The notes beneath the pieces are model-generated. The model made no database searches. It had not been told where the DNA came from and saw only the letters and a list, made by a program, of their open reading frames with translations. A program made the position numbers and the translations under genes. A stretch of 15,652 bases of DNA from assembly GCA_016844545.1 (NCBI GenBank), contig JAENJC010000016.1, positions 1 to 15,652 of the forward strand. The letters run 5' to 3'. Origin of the DNA: Deltaproteobacteria bacterium. GTDB lineage: Bacteria; Desulfobacterota; JAENJC01. Positions 1 through 6,748 of the stretch are shown here, piece by piece; the stretch's first letter is position 1; every line of letters begins with the position of its first letter.

Positions 1-244
1 TGGACTTCTGGGTAAGGTATTCAGTGAATACCGGGATGAAGGAAGAGGTAAGAGAGCCTTCGCCAAGTAGCCTTCTGAACATGTTTGGAATCCTGAAGGC
101 CACAAAAAAGGCGTCAGCCGCCATCCCTGCGCCAAACAGATTTGCAATAAAGGCGTCTCTGACGAAGCCGAGTATCCGGCTCATCAATGTCGCACCCCCT
201 ACAACCCCTGCAGCCCTTGCAATCTTTGATTTTTCTTCAGACAT
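1..244 (-). CDS. murJ: MurJ (MviN) lipid II flippase, 5' fragment
   Basis: Only the first 81 codons lie in the window; the gene runs off the left edge. The reverse-strand translation begins MSEEKSKIARAAGVVGGATL and continues with SRILGFVRDAFIANLFG, ADAFFVAFRIPNMFRRLLGEG and SFIPVFTEYL. This is the characteristic start of the MurJ/MviN family, multi-pass membrane flippases that move lipid II across the inner membrane for peptidoglycan synthesis. The ATG at 244 is preceded by a weak AAAGGG-type ribosome binding site, and homology begins at once, so the start is well supported. The gene is divergent from surE. Nothing can be said about the missing C-terminal part. Confidence 0.93.
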   Translation of the reverse strand, partial: MSEEKSKIARAAGVVGGATLMSRILGFVRDAFIANLFGAGMAADAFFVAFRIPNMFRRLLGEGSLTSSFIPVFTEYLTQKS

Positions 245-314
245 ATTTCTAAGCCCTTTCAGTGATGCCAAACCTACCAGATTGGTCTCTCCATGTCAAT
301 GAAGCTTGCAAATT

Positions 315-352
315 TTGAAAATTTTGAAAATCATTGACTTTACTTATATAGT
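315..352 (+). promoter_or_regulatory. Predicted sigma70-type promoter for surE
   Basis: The -35 candidate TTGAAA (324-329) and -10 TATAGT (347-352) are separated by 17 bases. The element ATTTTGAAA occurs twice in tandem at about 312-329, so a second TTGAAA lies at 315-320. A start near 359 would give a 5' leader of roughly 100 nt before surE. The murJ-surE gap (245-458) otherwise shows no gene; any murJ promoter on the other strand is not obvious. Confidence 0.5.
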
Positions 353-458
353 TTGCTACTTTAAAACGAAATAACTGTGGGTATGGCCCTCCATGCCCCA
401 CTACAATTACAAGGGCTTGAGGGGAATTCCTTAAGCCTTTTTGTTTATGGAAAAGACG

Positions 459-1217
459 ATGAATAGAAGCGTAAAAAAGAAGATACTGATTTCGAACGAT
501 GACGGAATCCACTCCGAAGGGATTAAGGCCCTTGCTAAAGCTATGAAGCCGTTAGGCGAGGTCTATGTCGTTGCCCCTGACAGGGAAAGGAGCGCTTCCA
601 GCCATTCTCTTACCCTTTACCACCCGTTGAGGGTTGAAGAGGTGGCTAAGAACTGGTACTCAGTGGATGGCACACCCACAGACTGCGTGAACCTGGCTAT
701 AAATGGGATACTCAAGATGCGGCCTGACCTGGTGGTTGCCGGGATCAACAAGGGCCCAAACATGGGAGACGATATCACCTACTCTGGTACCGTTTCTGTC
801 GCAATGGAGGGGACGCTTCTTGGAGTGCCGTCCATTGCTGTATCGGTTAATGCAAAAAAGGATTTCAATTTCAAGCCTGCCGCCGATTTTGCCAATAGAC
901 TTGCAAAGTTTGTCTTAGAAAACGGCCTTCACAAGGACACCCTGCTGAATGTCAATGTCCCCAATCTGGACGGAGATGAAATAAAGGGATACAGGATGAC
1001 AAAACAGGGGAAAAGGGTCTACGGGGATGCCGTTGTGGAAAAGGTTGACCCGAGGGGAAGGAAGTACTACTGGATCGGGGGAGACGACCTCGGCTTTGCC
1101 CATATGAAGGATTCAGATTTCGAGGCCGTTTCAGAGGACTATATATCTATCACCCCGATACATCTTGACCTCACCAATCATGCCTCTTTCAGGGAGATGA
1201 AGGACTGGAAGTTCTGA
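459..1217 (+). CDS. surE: SurE 5'/3'-nucleotidase (survival protein E)
   Basis: This 252-residue protein matches the SurE family, metal-dependent phosphatases that dephosphorylate nucleoside monophosphates and are tied to stress survival. Visible family signatures are ILISNDDGIHSEGI (metal ligands D14, D15), APDRERSASSHSLTL (S45), GTPTDCVNLA and VAGINKGPNMGDDITYSGTV (N97). These supply the expected Asp-Asp-Ser-Asn metal site. Length is normal for the family. In-frame starts also exist at TTG 441 and ATG 447. ATG 459 was preferred because a GGAAAAG Shine-Dalgarno-like run sits just upstream and little homology precedes MNRSVKKKILISNDDG. It reads away from murJ and appears to be its own unit, since the next gene has a separate promoter. 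Confidence 0.95.
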   Translation: MNRSVKKKILISNDDGIHSEGIKALAKAMKPLGEVYVVAPDRERSASSHSLTLYHPLRVEEVAKNWYSVDGTPTDCVNLAINGILKMRPDLVVAGINKGPNMGDDITYSGTVSVAMEGTLLGVPSIAVSVNAKKDFNFKPAADFANRLAKFVLENGLHKDTLLNVNVPNLDGDEIKGYRMTKQGKRVYGDAVVEKVDPRGRKYYWIGGDDLGFAHMKDSDFEAVSEDYISITPIHLDLTNHASFREMKDWKF

Positions 1218-1252
1218 TCTCCCCTTGTCCCCTGTTCGTATTTAAAAAAAGC

Positions 1253-1281
1253 TTGCTATTTGTTACTCTCTGGTGTATAAA
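1253..1281 (+). promoter_or_regulatory. Predicted promoter of the rpsF-rpsR-DUF2232-rplI(-dnaB) operon
   Basis: TTGCTA (1253-1258) and TATAAA (1276-1281) are separated by 17 bases, placing a start near 1288 and leaving a leader of about 80 nt before rpsF. It lies in an AT-rich gap between surE and rpsF. Confidence 0.5.
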
Positions 1282-1310
1282 TTTTTGTTGCAATATTAAT
1301 TTAACAGATA

Positions 1311-1356
1311 CTCCTTGCCCCGGACATGGTTCCGGGGCTATTAAACCCGAGAGGAG
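1311..1356 (+). promoter_or_regulatory. Structured rpsF leader, candidate S6:S18 autoregulatory element
   Basis: A 7-bp perfect stem CCCCGGA (1318-1324) / TCCGGGG (1331-1337) closes a 6-nt CATGGT loop. Flanking it, CTCCT (1311-1315) can pair with AGGAG (1352-1356), which is part of the rpsF Shine-Dalgarno sequence. The leader could therefore hide the ribosome binding site. In many bacteria the rpsF leader is bound by the S6:S18 protein complex for feedback control. The position fits that class, but I cannot verify the conserved consensus, so the assignment is inference. Confidence 0.42.
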
Positions 1357-1367
1357 GTGAGGAAGAG

Positions 1368-1712
1368 ATGCGTAGATACGAGACCATATTCATTGCAAGT
1401 CCTGAGCTCAGTGATGACGATGTAAAGGGAATCACTGAGAAGGTAACAGGGCTCATAGAGAAGATGGGCGGTCAGATTGAAAAGACCGAGGACTGGGGAA
1501 CCAGGAAGCTGGCTTATGAGGTCAAGAAAAAATCCAGGGGACATTATGTTTATGTCAGGTTCTCAGGTAAATCTGACCTTGTGGCAGAGCTTGAAAGGAA
1601 CCTCAGGATCAATGAGGGCGTTATAAAATACCAGTCCGTGCTGGTGGAGGATAAGCCGGTTGCAAAGGCGGCTCCGGTAGAGGCCCCGGCAGAAGTTGCG
1701 GCTGAGGTATAA
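1368..1712 (+). CDS. rpsF: 30S ribosomal protein bS6
   Basis: This 114-residue protein starts MRRYETIFIASPELSDDDVK and contains TEDWGTRKLAYEVKKKSRGHYVYVRFSG and ERNLRINEGVIKYQSVLV, which together are diagnostic of bS6. bS6 binds 16S rRNA with bS18 in the small-subunit platform. The tail (about residues 97-114) is the Ala/Pro/Val/Glu-rich extension common in this family. The start at ATG 1368 is fixed by a strong GAGGAGGTGA ribosome binding site 7 nt upstream. A longer in-frame reading back to 1326 only translates the leader hairpin. First gene of the ribosomal operon; rpsR follows after 26 bases. Confidence 0.97.
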   Translation: MRRYETIFIASPELSDDDVKGITEKVTGLIEKMGGQIEKTEDWGTRKLAYEVKKKSRGHYVYVRFSGKSDLVAELERNLRINEGVIKYQSVLVEDKPVAKAAPVEAPAEVAAEV

Positions 1713-1738
1713 AGATACATAATTTGGAGGATATATAA

Positions 1739-1999
1739 ATGGCCGTCAGGCAAGAGAGAGAAAAAAGGGTTTTCCAGAAAAGAAAGGTTTGCCGCTATTG
1801 TGCGGATAAGAACCTTGTTATCGATTATAAAGACTTCAAGAGCCTTAAATACTTTACAACAGAGAGGGGGAAGATAATCCCCAGGAGAATTTCAGGCAAC
1901 TGTGCGCTGCATCAGCGGAAGGTGACAGTGGCAATACAAAGGGCCAGAAACATCGCATTCCTTCCGTTCTCAGCGGCAAGTAGCCATCCATCTCATTAA
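1739..1999 (+). CDS. rpsR: 30S ribosomal protein bS18
   Basis: This 86-residue protein carries the bS18 core KVCRYCADKNLVIDYKD, LKYFTTERGKIIPRRISG and NCALHQRKVTVAIQRARNIAFLPF. bS18 pairs with bS6 on the 30S platform. The residues CxxC (C18, C21) with C55 and H58 form a possible zinc-binding set, as in the cysteine-containing versions of several small ribosomal proteins. ATG 1739 has a TTGGAGG site 8 nt upstream. It follows rpsF directly; the ssb gene often found between rpsF and rpsR is absent here. Confidence 0.97.
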   Translation: MAVRQEREKRVFQKRKVCRYCADKNLVIDYKDFKSLKYFTTERGKIIPRRISGNCALHQRKVTVAIQRARNIAFLPFSAASSHPSH

Positions 2000-2009
2000 G
2001 CGTGGTTGG

Positions 2010-2963
2010 GTGACTTTGCAGAGGAGTGTTATAAGTGATCTGTTGCGAGGGATTGTATTAACCCTTTCCTTTTTTCTGGCAGGGGTAACAGTTCCTGTTT
2101 TAGGTCTGGCCGTAGGTCTCATTACCCCGTTACCGATTGCCTATTATTTCAGGAAGATAGGGATGAGGTATGGGTTTCTGTTGCTGCTGACAGTAGTCAC
2201 CATTGTGGGATTTACGGCAGGGATAAGGGTTGGGGCATTTTTCCTTGCAGAGTTTGCCGCAATGGGGATAGCCCTTTCAGAATCTGTCAGGATGAAACTC
2301 CCTCTTGGAAAAGGCGTTCTGCTTTCCACAGCGGCTTCAATAGCAGGAAGCGCCCTTTTTCTGTTGAGCATTTCGTCTTCGCTTGACAAGCCTTTGCACC
2401 AGGTAATAGGAGATCAGGTTCGAGAGAATCTCCAAGTTACTGTTGATGCATACAAGAAGGTAGGGCTCCCTGATGAGCAGGTGGAGCGGCTGACTGAATT
2501 TACAGGCAGGGTTGAGGCAATTATATTAAAGGTGTTCCCTTCGCTGTTTTTTATAGGGACCCTATCTGTTGCTATTTTGAACATCCTGGCCCTGAAGGGT
2601 CTGCTTAAGAAAAAGGGGATAGAGGAATATCAGGTTGAGCCAGTAACTTGGCGGTCTCCTGAGCCGCTGGTCTGGCTCCTGATTGCAGGGGGGGTACTCC
2701 TTCTTTTAAAAAACGAATGGGCCTGGGTTATTGGTCTTAACCTTTTGGTTGTTTGTGGGGGGATATACCTCTTTCAGGGAATGGCCATTATGGCCTTTTA
2801 CTTTAAAAAGAGGCAGACACCCTTGTTTTTCAAGGCCCTTGGATACTTATTAATAGTATTTCAGCAGATATTCACCATTATGGTCATAGGGTTCGGGCTC
2901 TTTGACCTGTGGTTTGACTTTAGAAGGTTAAAAACAGAGAAGCCGTCGAAAAAGGAGGCATAG
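2010..2963 (+). CDS. DUF2232 (YybS-like) multi-pass membrane protein
   Basis: A hydrophobic 317-residue protein. Its N-terminus has several membrane segments (roughly residues 12-36, 38-54, 56-82 and 101-122). A soluble helical stretch follows (about 125-170), then more segments near 175-195, 218-240, 242-270 and 280-305, ending in a Lys/Glu-rich tail. The GLITPLPIAYYFRKIGMRYG segment and the position between rpsR and rplI match the DUF2232 family, found at this place in many bacteria. Its molecular role is not established. Start taken as GTG 2010, 10 bases after the rpsR stop. The ribosome binding site is weak, which suggests translational coupling; the start could be a few codons downstream. 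Confidence 0.82.
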   Translation: MTLQRSVISDLLRGIVLTLSFFLAGVTVPVLGLAVGLITPLPIAYYFRKIGMRYGFLLLLTVVTIVGFTAGIRVGAFFLAEFAAMGIALSESVRMKLPLGKGVLLSTAASIAGSALFLLSISSSLDKPLHQVIGDQVRENLQVTVDAYKKVGLPDEQVERLTEFTGRVEAIILKVFPSLFFIGTLSVAILNILALKGLLKKKGIEEYQVEPVTWRSPEPLVWLLIAGGVLLLLKNEWAWVIGLNLLVVCGGIYLFQGMAIMAFYFKKRQTPLFFKALGYLLIVFQQIFTIMVIGFGLFDLWFDFRRLKTEKPSKKEA

Positions 2964-2964
2964 A

Positions 2965-3408
2965 ATGCAGATAATACTTACAGAAGAGATCACCGGTGTG
3001 GGAAGGGCAGGGGAGATAGTAAATGTGAAGGACGGGTTTGGAAGGAACTACCTGCTCCCAAAGAAGCTGGCTGTTCTTGCAACGTCCAACAACGTCAAGG
3101 CCCTGGAGCATGATAAAAAGGTTATTGCCGACAGGCAAAACAAGCTGAAGAGGGAAGCAGAGAAGGTTGCAAAGACGATAGAAGGGCTATCCTGCTCGAT
3201 CCCGTGTCAGGTTGGAGAAGAAGGGAAGCTGTTTGGCTCCGTCACATCTATTGATATAGAGAAGTTCTTGAAGGATAAAGGTGTTGATGTGGATAAGAGA
3301 GATATCCTCCTCGATGAGCCTCTCAGGAGCCTTGGAGATTATACCGTTTCGGTAAAGCTCCATCAGGATGTTAAGGCAACTCTCAAGGTTTCTGTTGTAA
3401 AAGCCTAA
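2965..3408 (+). CDS. rplI: 50S ribosomal protein bL9
   Basis: This 147-residue protein starts MQIILTEEITGVGRAGEIVN and continues VKDGFGRNYLLPKKLAVLAT, the classic bL9 N-terminal rRNA-binding domain. A charged linker helix follows (about residues 45-75), then a C-terminal domain with GEEGKLFGSVTSIDI and PLRSLGDYTVSVKLHQDVKATLKV. Length is standard. The AAAGGAGG ribosome binding site lies inside the last codons of the DUF2232 gene and the two genes are separated by one base, so they are cotranslated. Confidence 0.97.
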   Translation: MQIILTEEITGVGRAGEIVNVKDGFGRNYLLPKKLAVLATSNNVKALEHDKKVIADRQNKLKREAEKVAKTIEGLSCSIPCQVGEEGKLFGSVTSIDIEKFLKDKGVDVDKRDILLDEPLRSLGDYTVSVKLHQDVKATLKVSVVKA

Positions 3409-3424
3409 CAAGCAGAGTAAACAA

Positions 3425-3497
3425 GAGGTTAAGAGGCTGAGAGGCTGAGAGGTTAAGAAAAATCCAACTTCTCATCTTCTCATCTTCATATCCTCTT
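3425..3497 (+). repeat. 8-bp tandem repeats forming a purine/pyrimidine imperfect inverted repeat
   Basis: Four 8-mers of the form GAGGYTRA run head to tail at 3425-3456 (outer copies GAGGTTAA, inner copies GAGGCTGA). Two perfect CTTCTCAT units (3468-3483) and a degenerate third follow on the other side of a short A-rich loop. The two arms are roughly complementary when G-U pairs are allowed, so the rplI-dnaB spacer mRNA could fold into a long imperfect hairpin. It lacks a terminal T-run and is not a standard terminator. Confidence 0.55.
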
Positions 3498-3509
3498 TGG
3501 GTAATTTCC

Positions 3510-4770
3510 ATGGCAAACGATGACCTTTCAAAGCACAAACTCCCCCCCCAGAATTTAGAGGCAGAGCAATCTATCTTAGGCGGCATCCTCATAGACAATG
3601 AGGCTATAAACGTCGTCCTTGAAATCCTTACAGCCCAGGATTTTTACAGAGAATCCCACAAAAAAATATTCGACTGCATGATTGACCTCTCAGAGAAGGC
3701 CCAGCCGTGCGACCTTATAACCCTTACCGATTTATTAAAGAAAAAGGGGATTATTGATGAGGTTGGCGGCGTGCCTTATATCGCTTATCTCGTGGATAGT
3801 GTCCCGACAGCCGCAAATATAAGGGTATATGCAAAGATAGTAAAGGAAAAGGCAATCCTCCGAAAGCTTATTTCAACAGCCACGGAGATTGCGACAAAAT
3901 GCTATGAGGCCGAGGGTGATGCGGAAGAGTTCCTTGACCAGGCTGAGAAGGTCATATTCGAGATATCCGAGAACAAGATTCGCCCGTCCTTTTTTGCCAT
4001 GAGGGATATAGTAAAGGATAGCTTCAAGACTATTGAGAGACTCTATGAAAGGAAGGAGCTTATAACCGGTGTCCCCACAGGCTTTAAGGACCTGGACAAA
4101 CTTACATCAGGGCTTCAGCCCTCTGACCTGATTATTGTGGCTGGAAGGCCGAGCATGGGTAAAACAGCCTTCTGCCTTAATATAGCCCAGTATGCCGCCA
4201 TAGAGTCCAAGGTCCCTGTCGCCGTATTTTCTCTTGAGATGAACAGCTGCAGGGCACCTCTCCGATACATTGATATTCATAGACGATACCCCAGCCATAT
4301 CCCTCCTTGAGATGAGGGCAAAGTCCAGGAGGTTGAAGGCCTCACAGGGCCTGGGGATGATAATAGTTGATTACCTCCAGCTCATGAGAGGGCGAGGGAG
4401 CGCGGAGAGAAGGGAGCAGGAGATATCTGAGATATCGAGGGGGCTGAAGGCCCTTGCCAAGGAACTGCATGTCCCGGTAGTGGCCCTTTCCCAGCTTAAC
4501 AGGGCTGTGGAGAACCGCACAGACAGGCGTCCTCAACTTGCAGACCTGAGGGAGTCCGGGGCACTTGAGCAGGACGCAGACGTGATCATGTTCATTTACA
4601 GGGATGAGGTTTACAACAAGGCCGATGACAACCCAAACAAGGGCGTGGCAGAGATCATCATTGGTAAACAGAGAAATGGGCCCATTGGAACTGTAAGGTT
4701 GGCATTCCTTAATAAATACACGGCATTTGAAGACCTGGCCGGGGATTCTGATTCAAGCTTCAGCGACTAA
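3510..4770 (+). pseudogene. dnaB: Replicative DNA helicase DnaB, frame broken by an internal deletion
   Basis: The first frame (3510-4310) gives a normal DnaB N-terminal domain (LPPQNLEAEQSILGGILIDNEA), the linker, and the RecA-like domain up to Walker A (GRPSMGKTAF, residues 214-223) and VPVAVFSLEM. It then becomes nonsense and stops. The rest continues in another frame from about 4246, starting AAGHLSDTLIFIDDTPAIS. That part has Walker B (IIVDYLQLMRGRG), ALSQLNRAVENR, LRESGALEQDADVIMF and KQRNGPIGTVRLAFL, ending at 4770. In intact DnaB these halves are joined by about 35 residues (the SKEQL...RMLCSEARV...LT stretch) that are missing here. Missing coding length and frame change together imply a deletion of roughly 100 bases at about 4242-4247. 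Both halves are otherwise well conserved. Since dnaB is usually essential, the event is very recent, an assembly artefact, or compensated by another copy. Confidence 0.88.
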
Positions 4771-4785
4771 AAAGAAATAAGTTCA

Positions 4786-4904
4786 GGACGCAGATTTTCA
4801 AGATTTATCAGGATAACGCAGATAATTCCTCTGGATATTTTTAACTTTAAGAGTCAGCCTTCTTTTTCTTTATGATCATGCAGTTTCTGCGTTCATCAGC
4901 GTCC
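4786..4904. repeat. Intergenic inverted-repeat element between dnaB and hgcB
   Basis: GGACGCAGAT (4786-4795) begins a stretch that also contains AACGCAGAT (4815-4823). The far end of the gap holds the reverse complement of GGACGCTGATGAACGCAG (4887-4904). The ends are thus imperfect inverted copies of a GGACGC(A/T)GAT...AACGCAG motif about 120 bases apart. The region lies between the convergent ends of dnaB and hgcB and contains no coding sequence I can support. It resembles dispersed intergenic repeats of the type that occur many times per genome, but copy number cannot be seen here. Confidence 0.45.
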
Positions 4905-4920
4905 AATTGCTTTTTTCGGG

Positions 4921-5217
4921 TTAACAGCAGCTGTTTTTGCTTTCGTTTCCAGTGCAATCGCAGGAGGGCTCGGTTCCGGTCAGCATCCCGTTGATTATGG
5001 CGCTGGCGCATCCCACCCCCGCATCTACTGATATCGCCCCGAAGGCGCAGTTCATCATGCACGCCCCGCACTCCATGCACATATCTATGTCGTTAATGGT
5101 CGCCTTCTTGCCGTTCATTACAAATACTCGATGGGGACAGACTTCTATGCATCTCCAGCAACCTGTGCATTTATCTGTAAAAAATTTCAGGGTTGTCACG
5201 TTTGAAAGGTATTTCAT
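4921..5217 (-). CDS. hgcB: HgcB, 2x[4Fe-4S] ferredoxin of mercury methylation
   Basis: This 98-residue protein has two ferredoxin clusters: CTGCWRCIEVCP (C17, C20, C23, C27) and CMECGACMMNC (C47, C50, C53, C57). The CMECGAC...NC form is characteristic of HgcB. Next comes VDAGVGCASAIINGMLTG, with the single conserved Cys (C70) that HgcB uses together with HgcA. The tail has C86-D-C88 and ends SCC (C97, C98), the family's terminal vicinal cysteine pair. HgcB is thought to reduce the HgcA corrinoid and help deliver Hg(II). The ATG at 5217 overlaps the hgcA stop by four bases (ATGA), so the pair is translationally coupled. A GTG at 5229 would add only four residues and is less likely. Confidence 0.95.
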   Translation of the reverse strand: MKYLSNVTTLKFFTDKCTGCWRCIEVCPHRVFVMNGKKATINDIDMCMECGACMMNCAFGAISVDAGVGCASAIINGMLTGTEPSCDCTGNESKNSCC

Positions 5218-6395
5218 AAGAGACCCCACTGTCCGACTCTGTATATTAATAATAAGAGAAAAGAGATCGCTGCTGCGGCCTTATATACTGGCAGGGCGTA
5301 TCTAAGCTCCTTTTTTACCCCCGACATCCCGGTAAAGGCTGTGGAGCCTGTAAATTGCAGGGCTATGTAAGAACTTAGCAGGGGGAAGAAGAGATATGTA
5401 AAGATGAGAAGGCTCTTGTCTGTGATCCTTATCATGTCTTGAATGAAAAATACCGAGATGAAACCCACAATCCACCCCTTAATAGCAAAGGCCCTGAACG
5501 GGACAAAAGGAAGGAGTAGAGGGGTAAGAAATGCACCTGCCAGCACTGAAATAAGACCAAGAAAGATGAACGGCCAACCGCCGACTAATGCGTCTCTGAA
5601 GATTATACCGTAAGGCTGGATGCCGAAGACAATAAGGACTATAAGGGCATATAACTGGAATTTCTTCATGACCGGATTTATCTCCATAGGTGTGAGGACC
5701 AGCCTGTCGAGCCAGGTGAACCTGACTGTGCGCATCTCATCTGTGGCCTTATACCCTGCCGCTATATAGGCCGGTAAGTCCCTGGCATCAACAGGTCCGT
5801 AATATACCCTGAACCCGCTCTTCTTGACTACCAGATGAGCGGCAATCCCAGGCGCCCCAAGCTGGGGGACTATGACCCTCCTGTGGCGCACTACTTTATC
5901 AAGATGGACCTCAGAGATACGCCTAATCAGCTCTTCAGTCCCGAATGTCCTCTTCCCTGCCGCACACCAGACGTTGATCCCATTTGTATCCAGGACAAGG
6001 ATCCAGGCGTTCATTCCTTTCAGGGACCTGCGGAGGATGTCGAAACTCAACTTGTAATTCGCACTAATGAAGACATCGGAATTCGTATCAGGATTGCCGA
6101 TAGCATAAAGGCCTGGGTTTACGATATAAGAATTCCTGTAAGAACTGGTCCTGCACCTGAACTGCCCAAGGTAATCCTCAAATGACCAATCTGTTGATAC
6201 GGTCTGAATTACCGGAAGGACAAAACCAGATATATCAGTTTCACTCTTTATTTCAGGCGATTCACAACACGATGTTGGCGTTGGTTCCTGATAAAATAAA
6301 GGCTTTTGCTCTGTATCCCTTTTGGGGCCGCAGCAGGAAGTCTGTTTCCTGATATCTCCTATTCTTACTCTTTTTTTAACGGTTGGCTCTTCCAT
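5214..6395 (-). CDS. hgcA: HgcA, corrinoid methyltransferase for mercury methylation
   Basis: This 393-residue protein contains GINVWCAAGKRTFGTEELIRR (residues 139-159). That is the HgcA cap-helix signature N(V/I)WCAAGK, in which the Cys (C144) ligates cobalt of the corrinoid carrying the methyl group. The corrinoid-binding domain spans about residues 60-235 (PQLGAPGIAAH and VYYGPVDARDLPAY are also HgcA-like). Five membrane segments follow at about 248-266, 274-298, 304-323, 329-348 and 373-388, and the TGSTAFTGMSGVKKEL segment is typical of the HgcA C-terminus. HgcA transfers methyl from methyl-corrinoid to Hg(II), giving methylmercury, with HgcB as partner. Odd feature: an N-terminal extension of about 55 residues with two vicinal Cys pairs (TSCC at 19-22 and 41-44). 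ATG 6395 has an AGAGGT site upstream; the gene lies 34 bases after hgcC. Confidence 0.97.
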   Translation of the reverse strand: MEEPTVKKRVRIGDIRKQTSCCGPKRDTEQKPLFYQEPTPTSCCESPEIKSETDISGFVLPVIQTVSTDWSFEDYLGQFRCRTSSYRNSYIVNPGLYAIGNPDTNSDVFISANYKLSFDILRRSLKGMNAWILVLDTNGINVWCAAGKRTFGTEELIRRISEVHLDKVVRHRRVIVPQLGAPGIAAHLVVKKSGFRVYYGPVDARDLPAYIAAGYKATDEMRTVRFTWLDRLVLTPMEINPVMKKFQLYALIVLIVFGIQPYGIIFRDALVGGWPFIFLGLISVLAGAFLTPLLLPFVPFRAFAIKGWIVGFISVFFIQDMIRITDKSLLIFTYLFFPLLSSYIALQFTGSTAFTGMSGVKKELRYALPVYKAAAAISFLLLLIYRVGQWGLL

Positions 6396-6429
6396 GATTA
6401 CCTCTTTCTCTAACCCCTAATCCCTGTAT

Positions 6430-6693
6430 TTAAAGTATTTCCTTCATAACCGGCCCGAGTCTGCCCTTAACCATCTCCACAAGGTCTTCGACCTTCATCA
6501 AAGTAATGCAGCAGACCTCTCCATTTACCTCCCAGCTTGCCACAGCCAGCTTGTCCCCAGCCCCTATATTCGCCCTTTGCCGAAGCTCCTTTGGAAGAAC
6601 CATTTGTCCCCTTTCGTCAACGGTTATTATCGACTCAACCTTGCAGTTGCTCGAAGGGGTGCAGCAGGCGGATTCCCCATTCTTTTTTGCCAT
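6430..6693 (-). CDS. hgcC: HgcAB-associated AbrB/MazE/SpoVT-fold protein (HgcC)
   Basis: This 87-residue protein has a swapped-hairpin AbrB-type DNA-binding domain at about residues 19-68 (VESIITVDERGQMVLPKELRQRANIGAGDKLAVA), the classic TVDxxGxxxLPKELR pattern. A short helical C-terminus (VEDLVEMVKGRLGPVMKEIL) follows. Cysteines are unusual for an AbrB protein: C10-C11 and C17 before the domain and C61-C62 within it. Small AbrB-like proteins of this kind are recurrent neighbours of hgcAB and have been named HgcC. As the first gene after a strong promoter with a palindrome over the -10, it is a plausible autoregulator, perhaps sensing metal or metalloid through its Cys pairs; that role is inference. 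Start ATG 6693 has AAGGAAA upstream. Confidence 0.85.
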   Translation of the reverse strand: MAKKNGESACCTPSSNCKVESIITVDERGQMVLPKELRQRANIGAGDKLAVASWEVNGEVCCITLMKVEDLVEMVKGRLGPVMKEIL

Positions 6694-6723
6694 ATCGGTT
6701 TCCTTAATTGATAGTTCTTAATA

Positions 6724-6748
6724 ATCAGTCTAATCAGATTATACTGAT
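6724..6748. promoter_or_regulatory. Candidate operator: ATCAG half-sites around the hgc -10 box
   Basis: ATCAG (6733-6737) and CTGAT (6744-6748) form a 5-bp inverted repeat that exactly brackets the -10 hexamer. A further direct ATCAG lies at 6724-6728, near the expected start point. Occupancy would block RNA polymerase, so repression is the natural reading. The regulator is unknown; HgcC or an ArsR-type protein are candidates. Confidence 0.42.

Noticed and set aside
24..302. 92-residue plus-strand ORF at the left edge
   Set aside because: It is the antisense of the conserved MurJ N-terminus on the minus strand.
1318..1337. Intrinsic terminator after surE
   Set aside because: The GC hairpin is not followed by a T-run and sits next to the rpsF ribosome binding site, so it is better read as a leader structure.
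3425..3497. CRISPR-like array
   Set aside because: Units are 8 bp with no spacers; this is simple tandem repeat sequence.
4242..4300. Intein or intron insertion in dnaB
   Set aside because: Sequence is missing at the junction rather than added; no intein splice motifs are present.
4270..4770. Second half of dnaB as an independent 166-residue gene
   Set aside because: DnaB homology extends upstream of the nominal start (AAGHLSDT), there is no ribosome binding site, and the piece lacks Walker A. It is the continuation of a broken gene.
4847..5080. 77-residue minus-strand ORF downstream of hgcB
   Set aside because: Out of frame with hgcB over most of its length and reading into repeat-like sequence; low-complexity Arg/Lys composition.
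5218..5229. Upstream GTG start for hgcB
   Set aside because: The ATG at 5217 in a 4-base overlap with the hgcA stop is the standard coupled arrangement, and the extra residues add no homology.
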